Numbered from the stretch's first letter, positions 1 to 6,697 are shown. The stretch is DNA of 8,952 bases from Candidatus Poribacteria bacterium (GCA_002697225.1 NZUQ01000124.1:15620-24571); one strand, 5' to 3'. Translations and numbers: made by a program. The notes: a model not told the origin generated them from the letters alone.

Positions 1-22
1 CCACGTTTTATCGAATTACATT

Positions 23-565
23 TTAGGTTATAAAGTGAAGACCTATCATCGCGCTAGCAATGCCCAATAACGTCCCAGCTAGAACGTCTGTTGGATAGTG
101 TACTCCAAGATATATGCGGGAAAAACCGACAACTGTTGCCCACGCCAGCATTGGGAACATGACGACTGAATAGAAATTGCCTAGGACGATGGATGCCATG
201 AACGCACCAGCAGTATGACCGGAAGGGAAGCTAAATCGATCGGGAGGCTGAATTAAGAAGCTGATTCCTTCGATTCTGTCAAAAGGCCGATCGCGTTTGA
301 CCTTTTTCTTGACCAGGAAGTAGAGACAGAGCTCTATCGTAAAAGCACAACTACCACAAACAAAAATAATTTTCCATTCATTAGGTCGAAAAACCAGTAG
401 TGATGACATAATTAGAATGTACAAGTGTCCATCACCACTTCGGGAGACCCAAAATAGGGATTTATTAACCAACCGCCCGCCATTCATGTTGAAGATTCGC
501 ATGAATAGATTCGAATCCCACTGTTGAAGATGATGGATAACTGATTTTTCCAATTTGAATTCCAA
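23..565 (-). CDS. PAP2-family membrane phosphatase
   Basis: This 180-residue integral membrane protein belongs to the PAP2 / lipid phosphatase superfamily, which removes phosphate from lipid phosphates or undecaprenyl pyrophosphate on the outer face of the inner membrane. All three family motifs are visible: K86-x6-R93-P94, PSGH at 114-117, and S149-R150-x5-H156-x3-D160, so the catalytic His pair (H117, H156) is intact. About five hydrophobic segments lie at roughly 46-60, 66-85, 118-131, 135-149 and 160-178, which is usual for small PAP2 proteins. The longest frame opens with TTG at 563-565, directly after an in-frame stop. A second TTG four codons in (551-553), preceded by GGA at a better spacing, is an equally good start. 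The gene stands alone, diverging from the pseudogene to its right. Substrate cannot be told: undecaprenyl-PP recycling, lipid A or phosphatidate are all possible. Confidence 0.9.
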   Translation of the reverse strand: MEFKLEKSVIHHLQQWDSNLFMRIFNMNGGRLVNKSLFWVSRSGDGHLYILIMSSLLVFRPNEWKIIFVCGSCAFTIELCLYFLVKKKVKRDRPFDRIEGISFLIQPPDRFSFPSGHTAGAFMASIVLGNFYSVVMFPMLAWATVVGFSRIYLGVHYPTDVLAGTLLGIASAMIGLHFIT

Positions 566-581
566 TCCCTACATCTCAGCT

Positions 582-612
582 ATTATAAAAGAACACCGTT
601 TAATTATATCAA
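582..612 (-). promoter_or_regulatory. Candidate promoter of the PAP2 gene
   Basis: Read on the minus strand, a perfect -10 hexamer TATAAT (582-587) lies 16 bp before the TTG start of the PAP2 gene. A TTGATA -35-like hexamer lies at 607-612, with a 19-bp spacer that is longer than the preferred 17. If real, the 5' leader is only about 10 nt. The match is by eye, and AT-rich DNA gives such hits by chance. Confidence 0.35.
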
Positions 613-618
613 TAATTG

Positions 619-631
619 TTGTCAGTGACAA
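619..631. promoter_or_regulatory. 13-bp palindrome, possible operator
   Basis: TTGTCAGTGACAA is a perfect inverted repeat with 6-bp arms around one central base. It sits 6 bp upstream of the -35 element proposed for the PAP2 gene, where an activator or repressor dimer could bind. Size and symmetry suit a helix-turn-helix dimer site, but no regulator is encoded nearby and one copy proves nothing. Confidence 0.25.
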
Positions 632-720
632 TCTTAAAGGTTTAGAAAATTGCGAGTCCAAGTTATAATCAGAAGACCAATCTAAAGAAGAGAACCCACA
701 AAAAAAGTGTCTTAAAACGG

Positions 721-1241
721 ATGAACAAATTGGATATAGACGTTCTCTGGTTGGTGATGGTGTATACGAGTTAGCATCAACTTTGGCTGTAACCACACTT
801 GGTAAGCGAGCAATATTGATGGAGAGGGCTGATTGGTAAGTAGGACAACAGCACAGGCGGTTACACCGGGCGAGGATCGCTGGATTGAAGGCTCTGGTTG
901 TCCCCATGGTACCGCGATCTACATTCTTGCACAAGCGATCAAAATTATATCGATATTAGTCCTTGCCGTTTCAGGTTTCCTTGGGAGCGATGATATCCAT
1001 TTGGCGGAAAAACCTGATCCCAGCAAATAGGAATATCGGTACAATTCACATTACAACCAAATGTTACCGACTTTATCCAGTTGAATGGAACATTGATGAG
1101 TCTGCTGACATGTTGGCGATATTTTGCCTTAACTACCAGATTCTGCCGCATCAGGTTTGAAACCAACACACACATGCCAAACATTTGCAGCTATTTCAAA
1201 ATTTGCTACGGTCCCATAGTATTGAACGGAAGTAGCCGTAG
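721..1241 (+). pseudogene. FAD-dependent oxidoreductase remnant, internally deleted
   Basis: Pieces of an FAD-dependent oxidoreductase of the large FAD_oxidored type (usually about 500-600 residues) are scattered over the three plus frames. The N-terminal Rossmann part begins at ATG 721 (MNKLDIDVL), shifts frame near 747 and continues as LVGDGVYELAS...LGKRAILMERADW up to a TAA at 837-839. Two glycines of the expected GGGxxG dinucleotide-binding loop appear as Asp (codon 756) and Glu (codon 768). The frame at 845-913 gives TTAQAVTPGEDRWIEGSGC, matching the family's 'GGQ.t.Q.v...dEhrwIE.fGc' segment. From 960 another frame gives the family's C-terminal end: LPFQVSLGAM, NIGTIHIT, CYRLYPVEWNI and ADMLAIFCL. 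This stretch is broken by TGA (1158-1160) and TAG (1233-1235). About two thirds of the gene, which would lie between about 950 and 960, is gone. It is a decaying gene, not a functional one. Family assignment is from remembered consensus. Confidence 0.82.
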
Positions 1242-1278
1242 CCTATCCGGTTTAATCCTATGATCGCCTTTTTTTTGT

Positions 1279-2193
1279 ATGACTAAGCAATTTCACGTTC
1301 ACATTCCCAAACACGTAATACTCCTAGTTTTATTTTTGGCTGCTTTATGGGGAGGTAACGCACCTGCCGTAAAATTTGGGCTGCAAGAATTTCAACCCAT
1401 TGCTGCTGCTGCCATACGCTTTACCATAGGTATCATGATTGTCGCTGGTTGGTCTGTTATTAGAGGAATCCCACTACGACCTGAGCCAGAAAACTATAGT
1501 CGTTTATTTCTACTAGGCATGGTTTTTGTAGCGCAGATCATCTCATTTAACTGGGGAACTAAACTAACAGAGGTCGGACGGGCTTCATTATTACTCAATA
1601 CTTACCCACTATTTATTGCTCTTCTAGCTCATTTTTTTATTCAGCACGATCGGTTGACTGCCTTCAAGACCATTGGTTTAGCAGTAGCATTTGTAGGTGT
1701 CTGTTTTATCTTTTATGGTAAGTCAGGAACCAATTTAAGTACTAGGTACTTAGGTGATCTGATAATTCTTTTGAGTGGCTTTTTGCTGGCCATGATCCAT
1801 ATACTTCTGAAGCGCTTTATGTCACGGATGCACCAGTTTCAATTGCTTTTCGGGCAAATGGTGATTGGTGTTCCTACCTATTTTGTACTGAGTTGGTTTT
1901 TCGAAGGGGGGAAAGCAGCTTATGGCTTTTCCTATAGCTCGTTTCTTGGGTTGGCATACCAAGGGATAGTGGTGGCTGGGTTCTGCTTTATCGTTTGGGT
2001 TTCCGTGCTGAAACGCTACCCACCAAGTCGCCTGTCATCATTCTTTTTCACTACGCCGCTTTGGGGAGTCCTTTTTGGACACCTCTTTTTCCACGAACCG
2101 ATAACAATTTCGTTATTAGTGGGCGCTGCCTTCGTCGCCACTGGCATTTTTCTGGTCAATAGGCCAATTATGGTAGAACGAAGCCCCAATTAA
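1279..2193 (+). CDS. EamA/DMT-family transporter (10 TM)
   Basis: This 304-residue protein is a drug/metabolite transporter superfamily permease with two EamA halves (about residues 12-146 and 156-294) and about ten membrane segments, the usual length and topology. Marker features are the first-helix motif ALWGGNAPAVKFGL, the TEVGRASLLLNTYPLF stretch at the end of the first half, and the second-half ending FFHEPITISLLVGAAF followed by GIFLVN. Such proteins export or import small metabolites such as amino acids, sugars or nucleosides across the inner membrane. The substrate cannot be predicted. The ATG at 1279 gives a natural short cytoplasmic N-terminus. No Shine-Dalgarno sequence precedes it, only a T-rich run (1269-1276). 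It lies 37 bp after the FAD oxidoreductase remnant on the same strand and may once have been co-transcribed with it. It converges on the VOC gene. Confidence 0.92.
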   Translation: MTKQFHVHIPKHVILLVLFLAALWGGNAPAVKFGLQEFQPIAAAAIRFTIGIMIVAGWSVIRGIPLRPEPENYSRLFLLGMVFVAQIISFNWGTKLTEVGRASLLLNTYPLFIALLAHFFIQHDRLTAFKTIGLAVAFVGVCFIFYGKSGTNLSTRYLGDLIILLSGFLLAMIHILLKRFMSRMHQFQLLFGQMVIGVPTYFVLSWFFEGGKAAYGFSYSSFLGLAYQGIVVAGFCFIVWVSVLKRYPPSRLSSFFFTTPLWGVLFGHLFFHEPITISLLVGAAFVATGIFLVNRPIMVERSPN

Positions 2194-2243
2194 GATTGTA
2201 GAAGCTGATTCTCCCAAACTGCGAAAATCGGCTTCTACAATCT
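2193..2243. terminator. 18-bp-stem hairpin between convergent genes
   Basis: The arms at 2193-2210 and 2226-2243 are complementary over 18 bases with a single G-U wobble, around a 15-nt loop. The left arm starts on the last base of the transporter stop codon. Its place between convergent genes fits a bidirectional transcription terminator or 3'-end-protecting hairpin. Neither flank has a U-tract, so it is not a textbook intrinsic terminator and could instead be a dispersed palindromic repeat. Confidence 0.6.
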
Positions 2244-2254
2244 CAATAGTAACT

Positions 2255-2629
2255 TTAAGAGGATCCAACTAGTTCAATTTGTACATTGTCGGGGCCTTTA
2301 AAGAAAGCTAGCGGCAACCCATTAGGCCTAGTATTTTCAAGTTCTGCCCCTTTTGCTTGCAAATCTTTTACAGCTGCATCAAGATCTTCAACCATAAATG
2401 CAAGCTGGTAAACACCCCAGCGTGGATTATCGCTATTAGGCTCAACGTTCATATCACCAAATTTGGGTGATAGAAAGATATTCTCTGCACCAACTTTCAT
2501 ACGAACAATAGGTAGACCTCGAACTTCTGTTCGTTCTGTTATTGTTCCGTCAAACATCTTTTGGTAGTAAGCTACAGCAACTTCAACATCCTCGCAACGA
2601 AGATGGATATGGTGGAATGTGTACTCCAT
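2255..2629 (-). CDS. Glyoxalase/VOC-fold metalloprotein
   Basis: This 124-residue protein has the vicinal-oxygen-chelate (glyoxalase/bleomycin-resistance/dioxygenase) fold as two beta-alpha-beta-beta-beta units (about 4-57 and 73-122), normal for a single-chain VOC protein that dimerises. The first strand HHIHLRCED carries the usual metal ligand H7. The last strand VQIELV carries the usual ligand E119. The second unit opens VYQLAFMVEDLDAA, with Q75 where most family members have His. Metal binding is therefore probable but the reaction (lyase, epimerase, dioxygenase or thiol transferase) is unknown. The ATG at 2627-2629 is well supported by AGGAGA at 2635-2640, five bases upstream. It is the last gene of the leftward run, 113 bp after the exported protein, and may have its own promoter. 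Confidence 0.88.
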   Translation of the reverse strand: MEYTFHHIHLRCEDVEVAVAYYQKMFDGTITERTEVRGLPIVRMKVGAENIFLSPKFGDMNVEPNSDNPRWGVYQLAFMVEDLDAAVKDLQAKGAELENTRPNGLPLAFFKGPDNVQIELVGSS

Positions 2630-2712
2630 TATATTCTCCTAGTTTCAATATCTTAAGATGGTACTAATTTTTGGAAAACTCTTTCATAATAAAATTTTAA
2701 CTTAAATTCAAG

Positions 2713-2741
2713 ATTATAGTAAAAAAACTTTAGGGCTTTTA
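2713..2741 (-). promoter_or_regulatory. Weak candidate promoter for the VOC gene
   Basis: A perfect -10 hexamer TATAAT (minus strand, 2713-2718) lies about 84 bp before the VOC start. The -35 position (2736-2741, TAAAAG) is poor, so this could be an extended or activator-dependent promoter, or chance in an AT-rich gap. It also overlaps a run of seven T (minus strand, 2720-2726) just after the preceding gene. Confidence 0.25.
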
Positions 2742-2742
2742 T

Positions 2743-3282
2743 CTATGTTTGAAAAGGAATTTGCAGCAGTTTAACTCGGATTGGCGGCGCTGGTTTTGTT
2801 ATCGTCCTTTCCTTTCTAGACTGACGTCTTAAATGGAAACCGATAACTGCGCCGGCCACAGATCCAGCATGAACTAACCAAGAACCATTCAGCTTGGCCA
2901 ATTTTGTCGGCTCCAAAACTGAAGTAGCTAACCATGTCGCTATGGAGGAACAAGTCAGGGTGGCTAAAAAAGAGCCAGTTTGCTGGCCCGTGTTTCCAAC
3001 AAGATAAACGGACGTTGATGTCGTCAGTGCAGAGAAAACTGTCACAGTCAGGCGATACGTATTAGCACGATGCCAGAAAGAATGAGGATAGTATATGGAA
3101 GCAATATTGGGAAACAGGACACCAACTGACCATCCAGAAATGCTACCCAAAATACCAACTCCAATTTCGCTGATAATACGACTGTCACTCAAATTTAACT
3201 TCTCAGCGTAAACTGGTTCACACCAAGATATACAAACTAGTATCAATAGACCGCAGATTACGCGCATTATGTTGTTTTTCAC
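2743..3282 (-). CDS. Exported/membrane protein of unknown function
   Basis: I do not recognise a characterised family. From GTG 3280-3282 the protein is 179 residues and begins with a classic signal peptide: basic start MKNNIMR, hydrophobic core to residue 20, and cleavage site VYA|EK after residue 26. That is why I prefer this start, with GAGG at 3296-3299 upstream. The open frame extends to a GTG at 3343-3345, six bases after the original stop of the PhyH-D pseudogene, and an ATG at 3265-3267 is also possible. The mature part has about four hydrophobic stretches (38-58, 78-97, 104-122, 134-149) rich in small residues, including GILGSISGWSVG, YLVGNTGQQTGSFLATL and GSVAGAVIG. These resemble glycine-rich segments of hypothetical envelope proteins with a 'GN.g.eTGSf.aTl' core. 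A basic tail (151-163) follows. An inner- or outer-membrane structural role is possible, and no catalytic motif is visible. Confidence 0.65.
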   Translation of the reverse strand: MKNNIMRVICGLLILVCISWCEPVYAEKLNLSDSRIISEIGVGILGSISGWSVGVLFPNIASIYYPHSFWHRANTYRLTVTVFSALTTSTSVYLVGNTGQQTGSFLATLTCSSIATWLATSVLEPTKLAKLNGSWLVHAGSVAGAVIGFHLRRQSRKERTITKPAPPIRVKLLQIPFQT

Positions 3283-3350
3283 AGACAATTCTTTTCCTCG
3301 GTTGAAGCGTAGTATGTCACTCGGAGCACGCTTAATCAAGCCCACTCCAA

Positions 3351-4172
3351 TTATTCAAAAACACTTTCAACAATTGTACTCTCATCCCGTTCAGATTCGA
3401 AGGCCGGCAGAAATATTCTTGTCGTGTCGTTGAGGTTACCGTGAAATTCTCGTGTTTTCTGATCCGGGTGATAATACTAGAATTTAGGTGGTATGATGGA
3501 ACAATTTCTCAGAAACGTACGAGAACGGTGACCATAATATGCCTGTACAGTTTTACGCTCGTGTTTTGTAACTCGGACAGTTGCTGTATGGAGAACAGCA
3601 ATATAAAACAATACCACTGTACCAGCCACCCCATGACAATCTACAATGCCGTTTCGATCCAATTGACCTGCCGTGTTAAGGATAGGAGCATTGGCTGATT
3701 CAGGAGAAAGCGAAAAGCAGTGCGTTTCTTGGTTAACGTCCGTTAAGTAAACCATCAGTTGCATATAATCCATGCGGAGAGGGTGTTTTTCCCCATGTGA
3801 TCGATCCCGATGAAAACTTTGATTTGGTTCCCCATTGTATGGTGTCATATGACGGAGACAGAGTTCGGAGAAGCAGGTTGATCCTCCCGAAATTCAATGA
3901 AAGGGAGAACATTGGCATGACGTAGAAGTCTATCGAACTCTGGTGAAGTAACAAGTGCATGACAGTTTCTGGTTTGGTATGTACCAAAAGGATGCCATAA
4001 GTTTGGGCTACCCAATTTCTGCCGATCTTGATCGAAAAGGTCAATATACATACTTTACGTCGTCAGGCGTTAGCGCATTCTCAAGAATAGCGAAACCGTT
4101 TTCCTGGAAATGGGTTAGAATTTTCAGAGTATTCACAACTCCGTCAAAAAACGAAAAAGGGGTGACAGACAT
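3351..4172 (-). pseudogene. Phytanoyl-CoA dioxygenase-family gene PhyH-D, broken by two frameshifts and a nonsense codon
   Basis: Joining three segments gives a full-length Fe(II)/2-oxoglutarate oxygenase of about 273 codons. Segment 1 starts at ATG 4170-4172, with AGGA seven bases upstream, and reads HFQENGFAILENALTPDDV until a TGA at 4041-4043. The next frame, from about 4045, continues DLFDQDRQKLGSPNLWHPF to VLPFIE. Near 3894 the reading returns to the first frame, giving ISGGSTCFSELCLRHMTPYN. The iron ligands are preserved: FHRD (His codon 3810-3812, Asp 3804-3806), a distal His in IAVLHTATVR, and a following ERK arginine. A TAG at 3477-3479 then interrupts the gene, but the same frame beyond it is clearly the family C-terminus (HPDQKTREFHGNLNDTTRIF) to TAA at 3351-3353. 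The two indels look like one inserted T and one lost A. It lies 70 bp after PhyH-C. It may be a young pseudogene or carry assembly errors. Confidence 0.85.
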
Positions 4173-4242
4173 CTATGTTTCCTATTTAGGCTGGAAGACT
4201 TAATATCCTAATGAATCCACTGTAAGTACAGCCGAGGTCTAA

Positions 4243-5001
4243 TTACGTAATTTGGACTACCATGGAAGTGTCATAGGGCAATCTAGAGGTTACAAGTTGT
4301 GTTTTTCGGTTGACGTAGTGAAACGCCGCTGCACGACGCCATGTGTTGCTTTGGTTAGCCGAAGATTGGTGGAATATGTTTCCGTGATGAAAGGAAACGC
4401 CTCCGCTTGGTACTGGAGCGGGTGTCATCGAATGTTCTGAAGCTATATCCGGTGGAACCTGTAAATTGAAAGGTTCACCTGCCGGTGCAATGTGGGGATA
4501 AACTGGACCTTTATGCGTTTCTTCACCAAAGAGGAGGCAACCGTTATCTATAGTCGATTCATCAAGCGCAATCCATGCTGTTACCATACCGTCGTGATCA
4601 TCCGGTCCGAAATAGAAATTATCTTGGTGAGTACATTTAGGCGAGCTTCCCAGAGGTGGTTTACAGAATATTTGGCTGAAATAGATACAGATCCCTTGGC
4701 CAATTAATTGTTCCACGCAATCTACCAAAGTTTGATCGCTAGCCATTTTTCGAAATACTTTTCGTTCATACACAGGATTATCAAGTTTCCTGAGAAACTG
4801 ACCGGGCATGTTCTTTTCAAGAAAATAATTCTTCTTATCATCATCAAGTTGTGATAGGAACTGTCGGCTCCATTCTTCTATATCCTGTATCGCATTATAT
4901 ATCGTCTGAGTGCCAAAAACACCAACTACAGTCAGATGACCTTTTTGCCAATATTCAGTAATTTGTTGGTCAGAAAGGTTTGGTGATTTATCGTTGATCA
5001 T
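4243..5001 (-). CDS. Phytanoyl-CoA dioxygenase-family oxygenase PhyH-C
   Basis: This 252-residue protein is a PhyH-family Fe(II)/2-oxoglutarate-dependent oxygenase, a cytoplasmic enzyme class that usually hydroxylates an unactivated carbon while converting 2-oxoglutarate to succinate and CO2. The double-stranded beta-helix core carries the iron triad: H125-x-D127 in THQDNFYF, and a distal His, best H211 in NIFHQSSANQS. The arginine that binds 2-oxoglutarate is R222 or R223 in TWRRAA. The segment AWIALDESTIDNGCLLFGEETHK matches the usual 'W.alde.t.eNGcl...pGSHk' region. The N-terminal SDQQITEYWQKGHLTVVG is the standard PhyH opening helix and strand. The start is ATG at 4999-5001, with only a weak purine stretch upstream. 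It lies between the dehydrogenase (79 bp upstream) and the broken PhyH-D (70 bp downstream), so it probably shares their transcript. Substrate unknown. Confidence 0.92.
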   Translation of the reverse strand: MINDKSPNLSDQQITEYWQKGHLTVVGVFGTQTIYNAIQDIEEWSRQFLSQLDDDKKNYFLEKNMPGQFLRKLDNPVYERKVFRKMASDQTLVDCVEQLIGQGICIYFSQIFCKPPLGSSPKCTHQDNFYFGPDDHDGMVTAWIALDESTIDNGCLLFGEETHKGPVYPHIAPAGEPFNLQVPPDIASEHSMTPAPVPSGGVSFHHGNIFHQSSANQSNTWRRAAAFHYVNRKTQLVTSRLPYDTSMVVQIT

Positions 5002-5080
5002 ATGATAGCTTTTTAAATTCCAGGATATTATTAGTAAGGGCTATGAAACTATATGTATTGTCTGGGCATAAATAAAGTCC

Positions 5081-5977
5081 TTAGGAGGTTGTCTTTTTGA
5101 CTTCTACACCGACCATCTCTTCCAGAACCTTAATTATGGTCCAGTTGTCTTCATCAGGGTTGACTGTTTTTCCCATCTGAAACAGTTCATGAGCAACACT
5201 GGTGGTAAATAGGGGAACCCCATAATCCTTTGCCATACTCCTGGCAATTCCCAGATCTTTATCCATCGTTCCAATGTGACTTTGTCCTGTAAAATTTCGA
5301 TCCATTATATTTTCCGTTGTGTCTCGAAAAAGAAAGCTCCCCACCACACTTGTACTGATCACTTGATGCAATATTTCCGGTTTTACCCCAGCTTTTACAC
5401 CCAGAATAAGCGCTTCAAAGATACCCGCATATGTAACTCCGGTCAGTACTGACAAGGCGGCTTTGACGGTTTGCCCCATCCCTATCTCTTCACCTACGTG
5501 ATAAATGTTTTGGCCTACAACTTTCAGGATGTGCATACACTGGTCAAGAACATCTTTGTTGGTAGCCGCCATTAGGGTTAACGTGCCAGCGGTAGCTCCT
5601 GGGACGCCACCGCTTACAGGAGAATCCACAAAGTAAATACCTCGATCGTCAACAGCACTAGCTATTTCTATTATTTCAGAACGCATGATGGTAGACGTAC
5701 AAATAATGGTAGAGCCAGGCTTCATTCCGGTTAGTAATCCACGGTTCCCACAAACGACCTCTCTAGCTTGCAGGCCATTGAGTACCATGATAAATACAAT
5801 ATCTGACACTTCTCCCACCTCACGTGGGGATTTCGCTATATGCGCCTTCAAATCTGCTAGTTCCGTTAAAGCTTCTTCTCTAACGTCGTAGGCAGTCAAA
5901 TCATATCCTGCGTTTAGGACATTTTCCGACATTCTCAGTCCCATGTTGCCAATTCCAATAAAACCGACTCTTTCCAT
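5081..5977 (-). CDS. NAD-dependent beta-hydroxyacid dehydrogenase (3-hydroxyisobutyrate dehydrogenase-like)
   Basis: This 298-residue enzyme belongs to the family of 3-hydroxyisobutyrate, 2-hydroxy-3-oxopropionate (tartronate semialdehyde) and L-threonate dehydrogenases, which interconvert a hydroxy acid and an oxo acid or semialdehyde. The N-terminal Rossmann domain has GIGNMG at 8-13 and an acidic residue, D31, at the end of the second strand, which favours NAD over NADP. The substrate loop is DSPVSGGVPGATAGTL (118-132). The catalytic lysine is K172 in GQTVKAALS, and a second conserved Lys is K240 in MDKDLG. The residue four after K172, usually Asn (K-x-x-N-N), is Ser176 here, so the exact substrate class is uncertain. 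The length is normal. The start ATG at 5975-5977 has a weak GGGA upstream. It sits inside the PhyH run, 60 bp after the HEAT gene and 79 bp before PhyH-C, so it may oxidise an alcohol made by the oxygenases (inference). Confidence 0.9.
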   Translation of the reverse strand: MERVGFIGIGNMGLRMSENVLNAGYDLTAYDVREEALTELADLKAHIAKSPREVGEVSDIVFIMVLNGLQAREVVCGNRGLLTGMKPGSTIICTSTIMRSEIIEIASAVDDRGIYFVDSPVSGGVPGATAGTLTLMAATNKDVLDQCMHILKVVGQNIYHVGEEIGMGQTVKAALSVLTGVTYAGIFEALILGVKAGVKPEILHQVISTSVVGSFLFRDTTENIMDRNFTGQSHIGTMDKDLGIARSMAKDYGVPLFTTSVAHELFQMGKTVNPDEDNWTIIKVLEEMVGVEVKKTTS

Positions 5978-6037
5978 TGTTGAATCCCGCAGTTTTTAGA
6001 TCTAAGTTCAGCTTTAACTTAAGAATCTATAGTCTTA

Positions 6038-6697
6038 TCAATATCCGCTTTCTTTTGATGTTAATGGGCACCACCGAGACTTGAGCAAAAATTGAATCAG
6101 CACTTCTCGAGCTTCTGGTGTGTCGATTCGTCGTAATGCATGAACTGCATCACCACGCACATATCGATTATCATCGCTAAGGACCATTTGAAGGTCATTA
6201 ACTGCCTGATGGGCATATCGTCCCAAACGAGCTAGGGCTAACACACTATTGCGACGAACTCTTTCGTTTTCATCCTGTAGTGACAATGCTAGACTCGGCA
6301 CAGCCGTTGAGTCGTGTTGGCCAGTTGTACCTAACGCTTCTACTGCTAATTGTCGAACTTGCTCGGATTCGTCTTGTAAAGCTCGGATCAGCGATGGGAC
6401 GGCTGCCTGCGCGGAGTTGCCGATATTACCGAGAGTTTCTGCCGCACTAGCTCTAACCCACCAATCTGGGTGTTGGGTTGCTGTTATCAACGCGCTAACT
6501 GCGGGTTTTCCAATAGCACTCAAAGCGCAAAAAGCGTATCGACGTATATCCTCAGATTCACTTTCTAACTGTTTCACCAAAGCGGGAACAGCGTTTGCCC
6601 CGAATTCACTGATCGCATAAGCGATATCGATACATTTGGGTTCTGAATCCTGTCCTAATACTTCTACCAACTCCCGAATTTTGGTGGAATCCGGCAT
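6038..6697 (-). CDS. HEAT-repeat (PBS lyase-like) protein
   Basis: This 219-residue protein is built of short alpha-helical HEAT repeats of the kind found in phycobilisome lyases and many scaffold proteins. At least five units share the pattern 'vR..a..aLg.iG', centred at residues 51-63 (IRRYAFCALSAIG), 81-93 (VRASAAETLGNIG), 114-126 (VRQLAVEALGTTG), 147-159 (VRRNSVLALARLG) and 180-192 (VRGDAVHALRRID). They repeat every 33 residues (30 between the first two). A degenerate unit lies at about 23-33. There is no signal peptide or membrane segment, so it is probably cytoplasmic and binds partners rather than catalysing a reaction. No Shine-Dalgarno sequence precedes ATG 6695-6697. It lies 54 bp after PhyH-B and 60 bp before the dehydrogenase. 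A scaffolding or regulatory role for the surrounding enzymes is only suggested by position. Confidence 0.88.
   Translation of the reverse strand: MPDSTKIRELVEVLGQDSEPKCIDIAYAISEFGANAVPALVKQLESESEDIRRYAFCALSAIGKPAVSALITATQHPDWWVRASAAETLGNIGNSAQAAVPSLIRALQDESEQVRQLAVEALGTTGQHDSTAVPSLALSLQDENERVRRNSVLALARLGRYAHQAVNDLQMVLSDDNRYVRGDAVHALRRIDTPEAREVLIQFLLKSRWCPLTSKESGY

Noticed and set aside
569..934. 121-codon minus-strand open frame
   Set aside because: It is antisense to the N-terminal part of the FAD oxidoreductase remnant, is cysteine-rich without a motif, and has no ribosome binding site.
945..1263. Overlapping open frames on both strands (minus 945-1184, plus 1081-1263)
   Set aside because: They are shadows of the C-terminal part of the oxidoreductase remnant. 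Only the plus frame with LYPVEWNI shows family similarity.
1265..1278. T-run before the transporter as an intrinsic terminator for the remnant
   Set aside because: No stem precedes the T-run, so it does not form a terminator hairpin.
3733..4044. 103-codon minus-strand open frame
   Set aside because: It is in the third frame across PhyH-D and shows no family motifs, while the other two frames carry the PhyH signature.
3351..4172. Programmed ribosomal frameshifting in PhyH-D
   Set aside because: Two opposite shifts plus a nonsense codon would all need to be bypassed, and neither site shows a slippery heptamer such as X-XXY-YYZ. Decay or sequence error is simpler.
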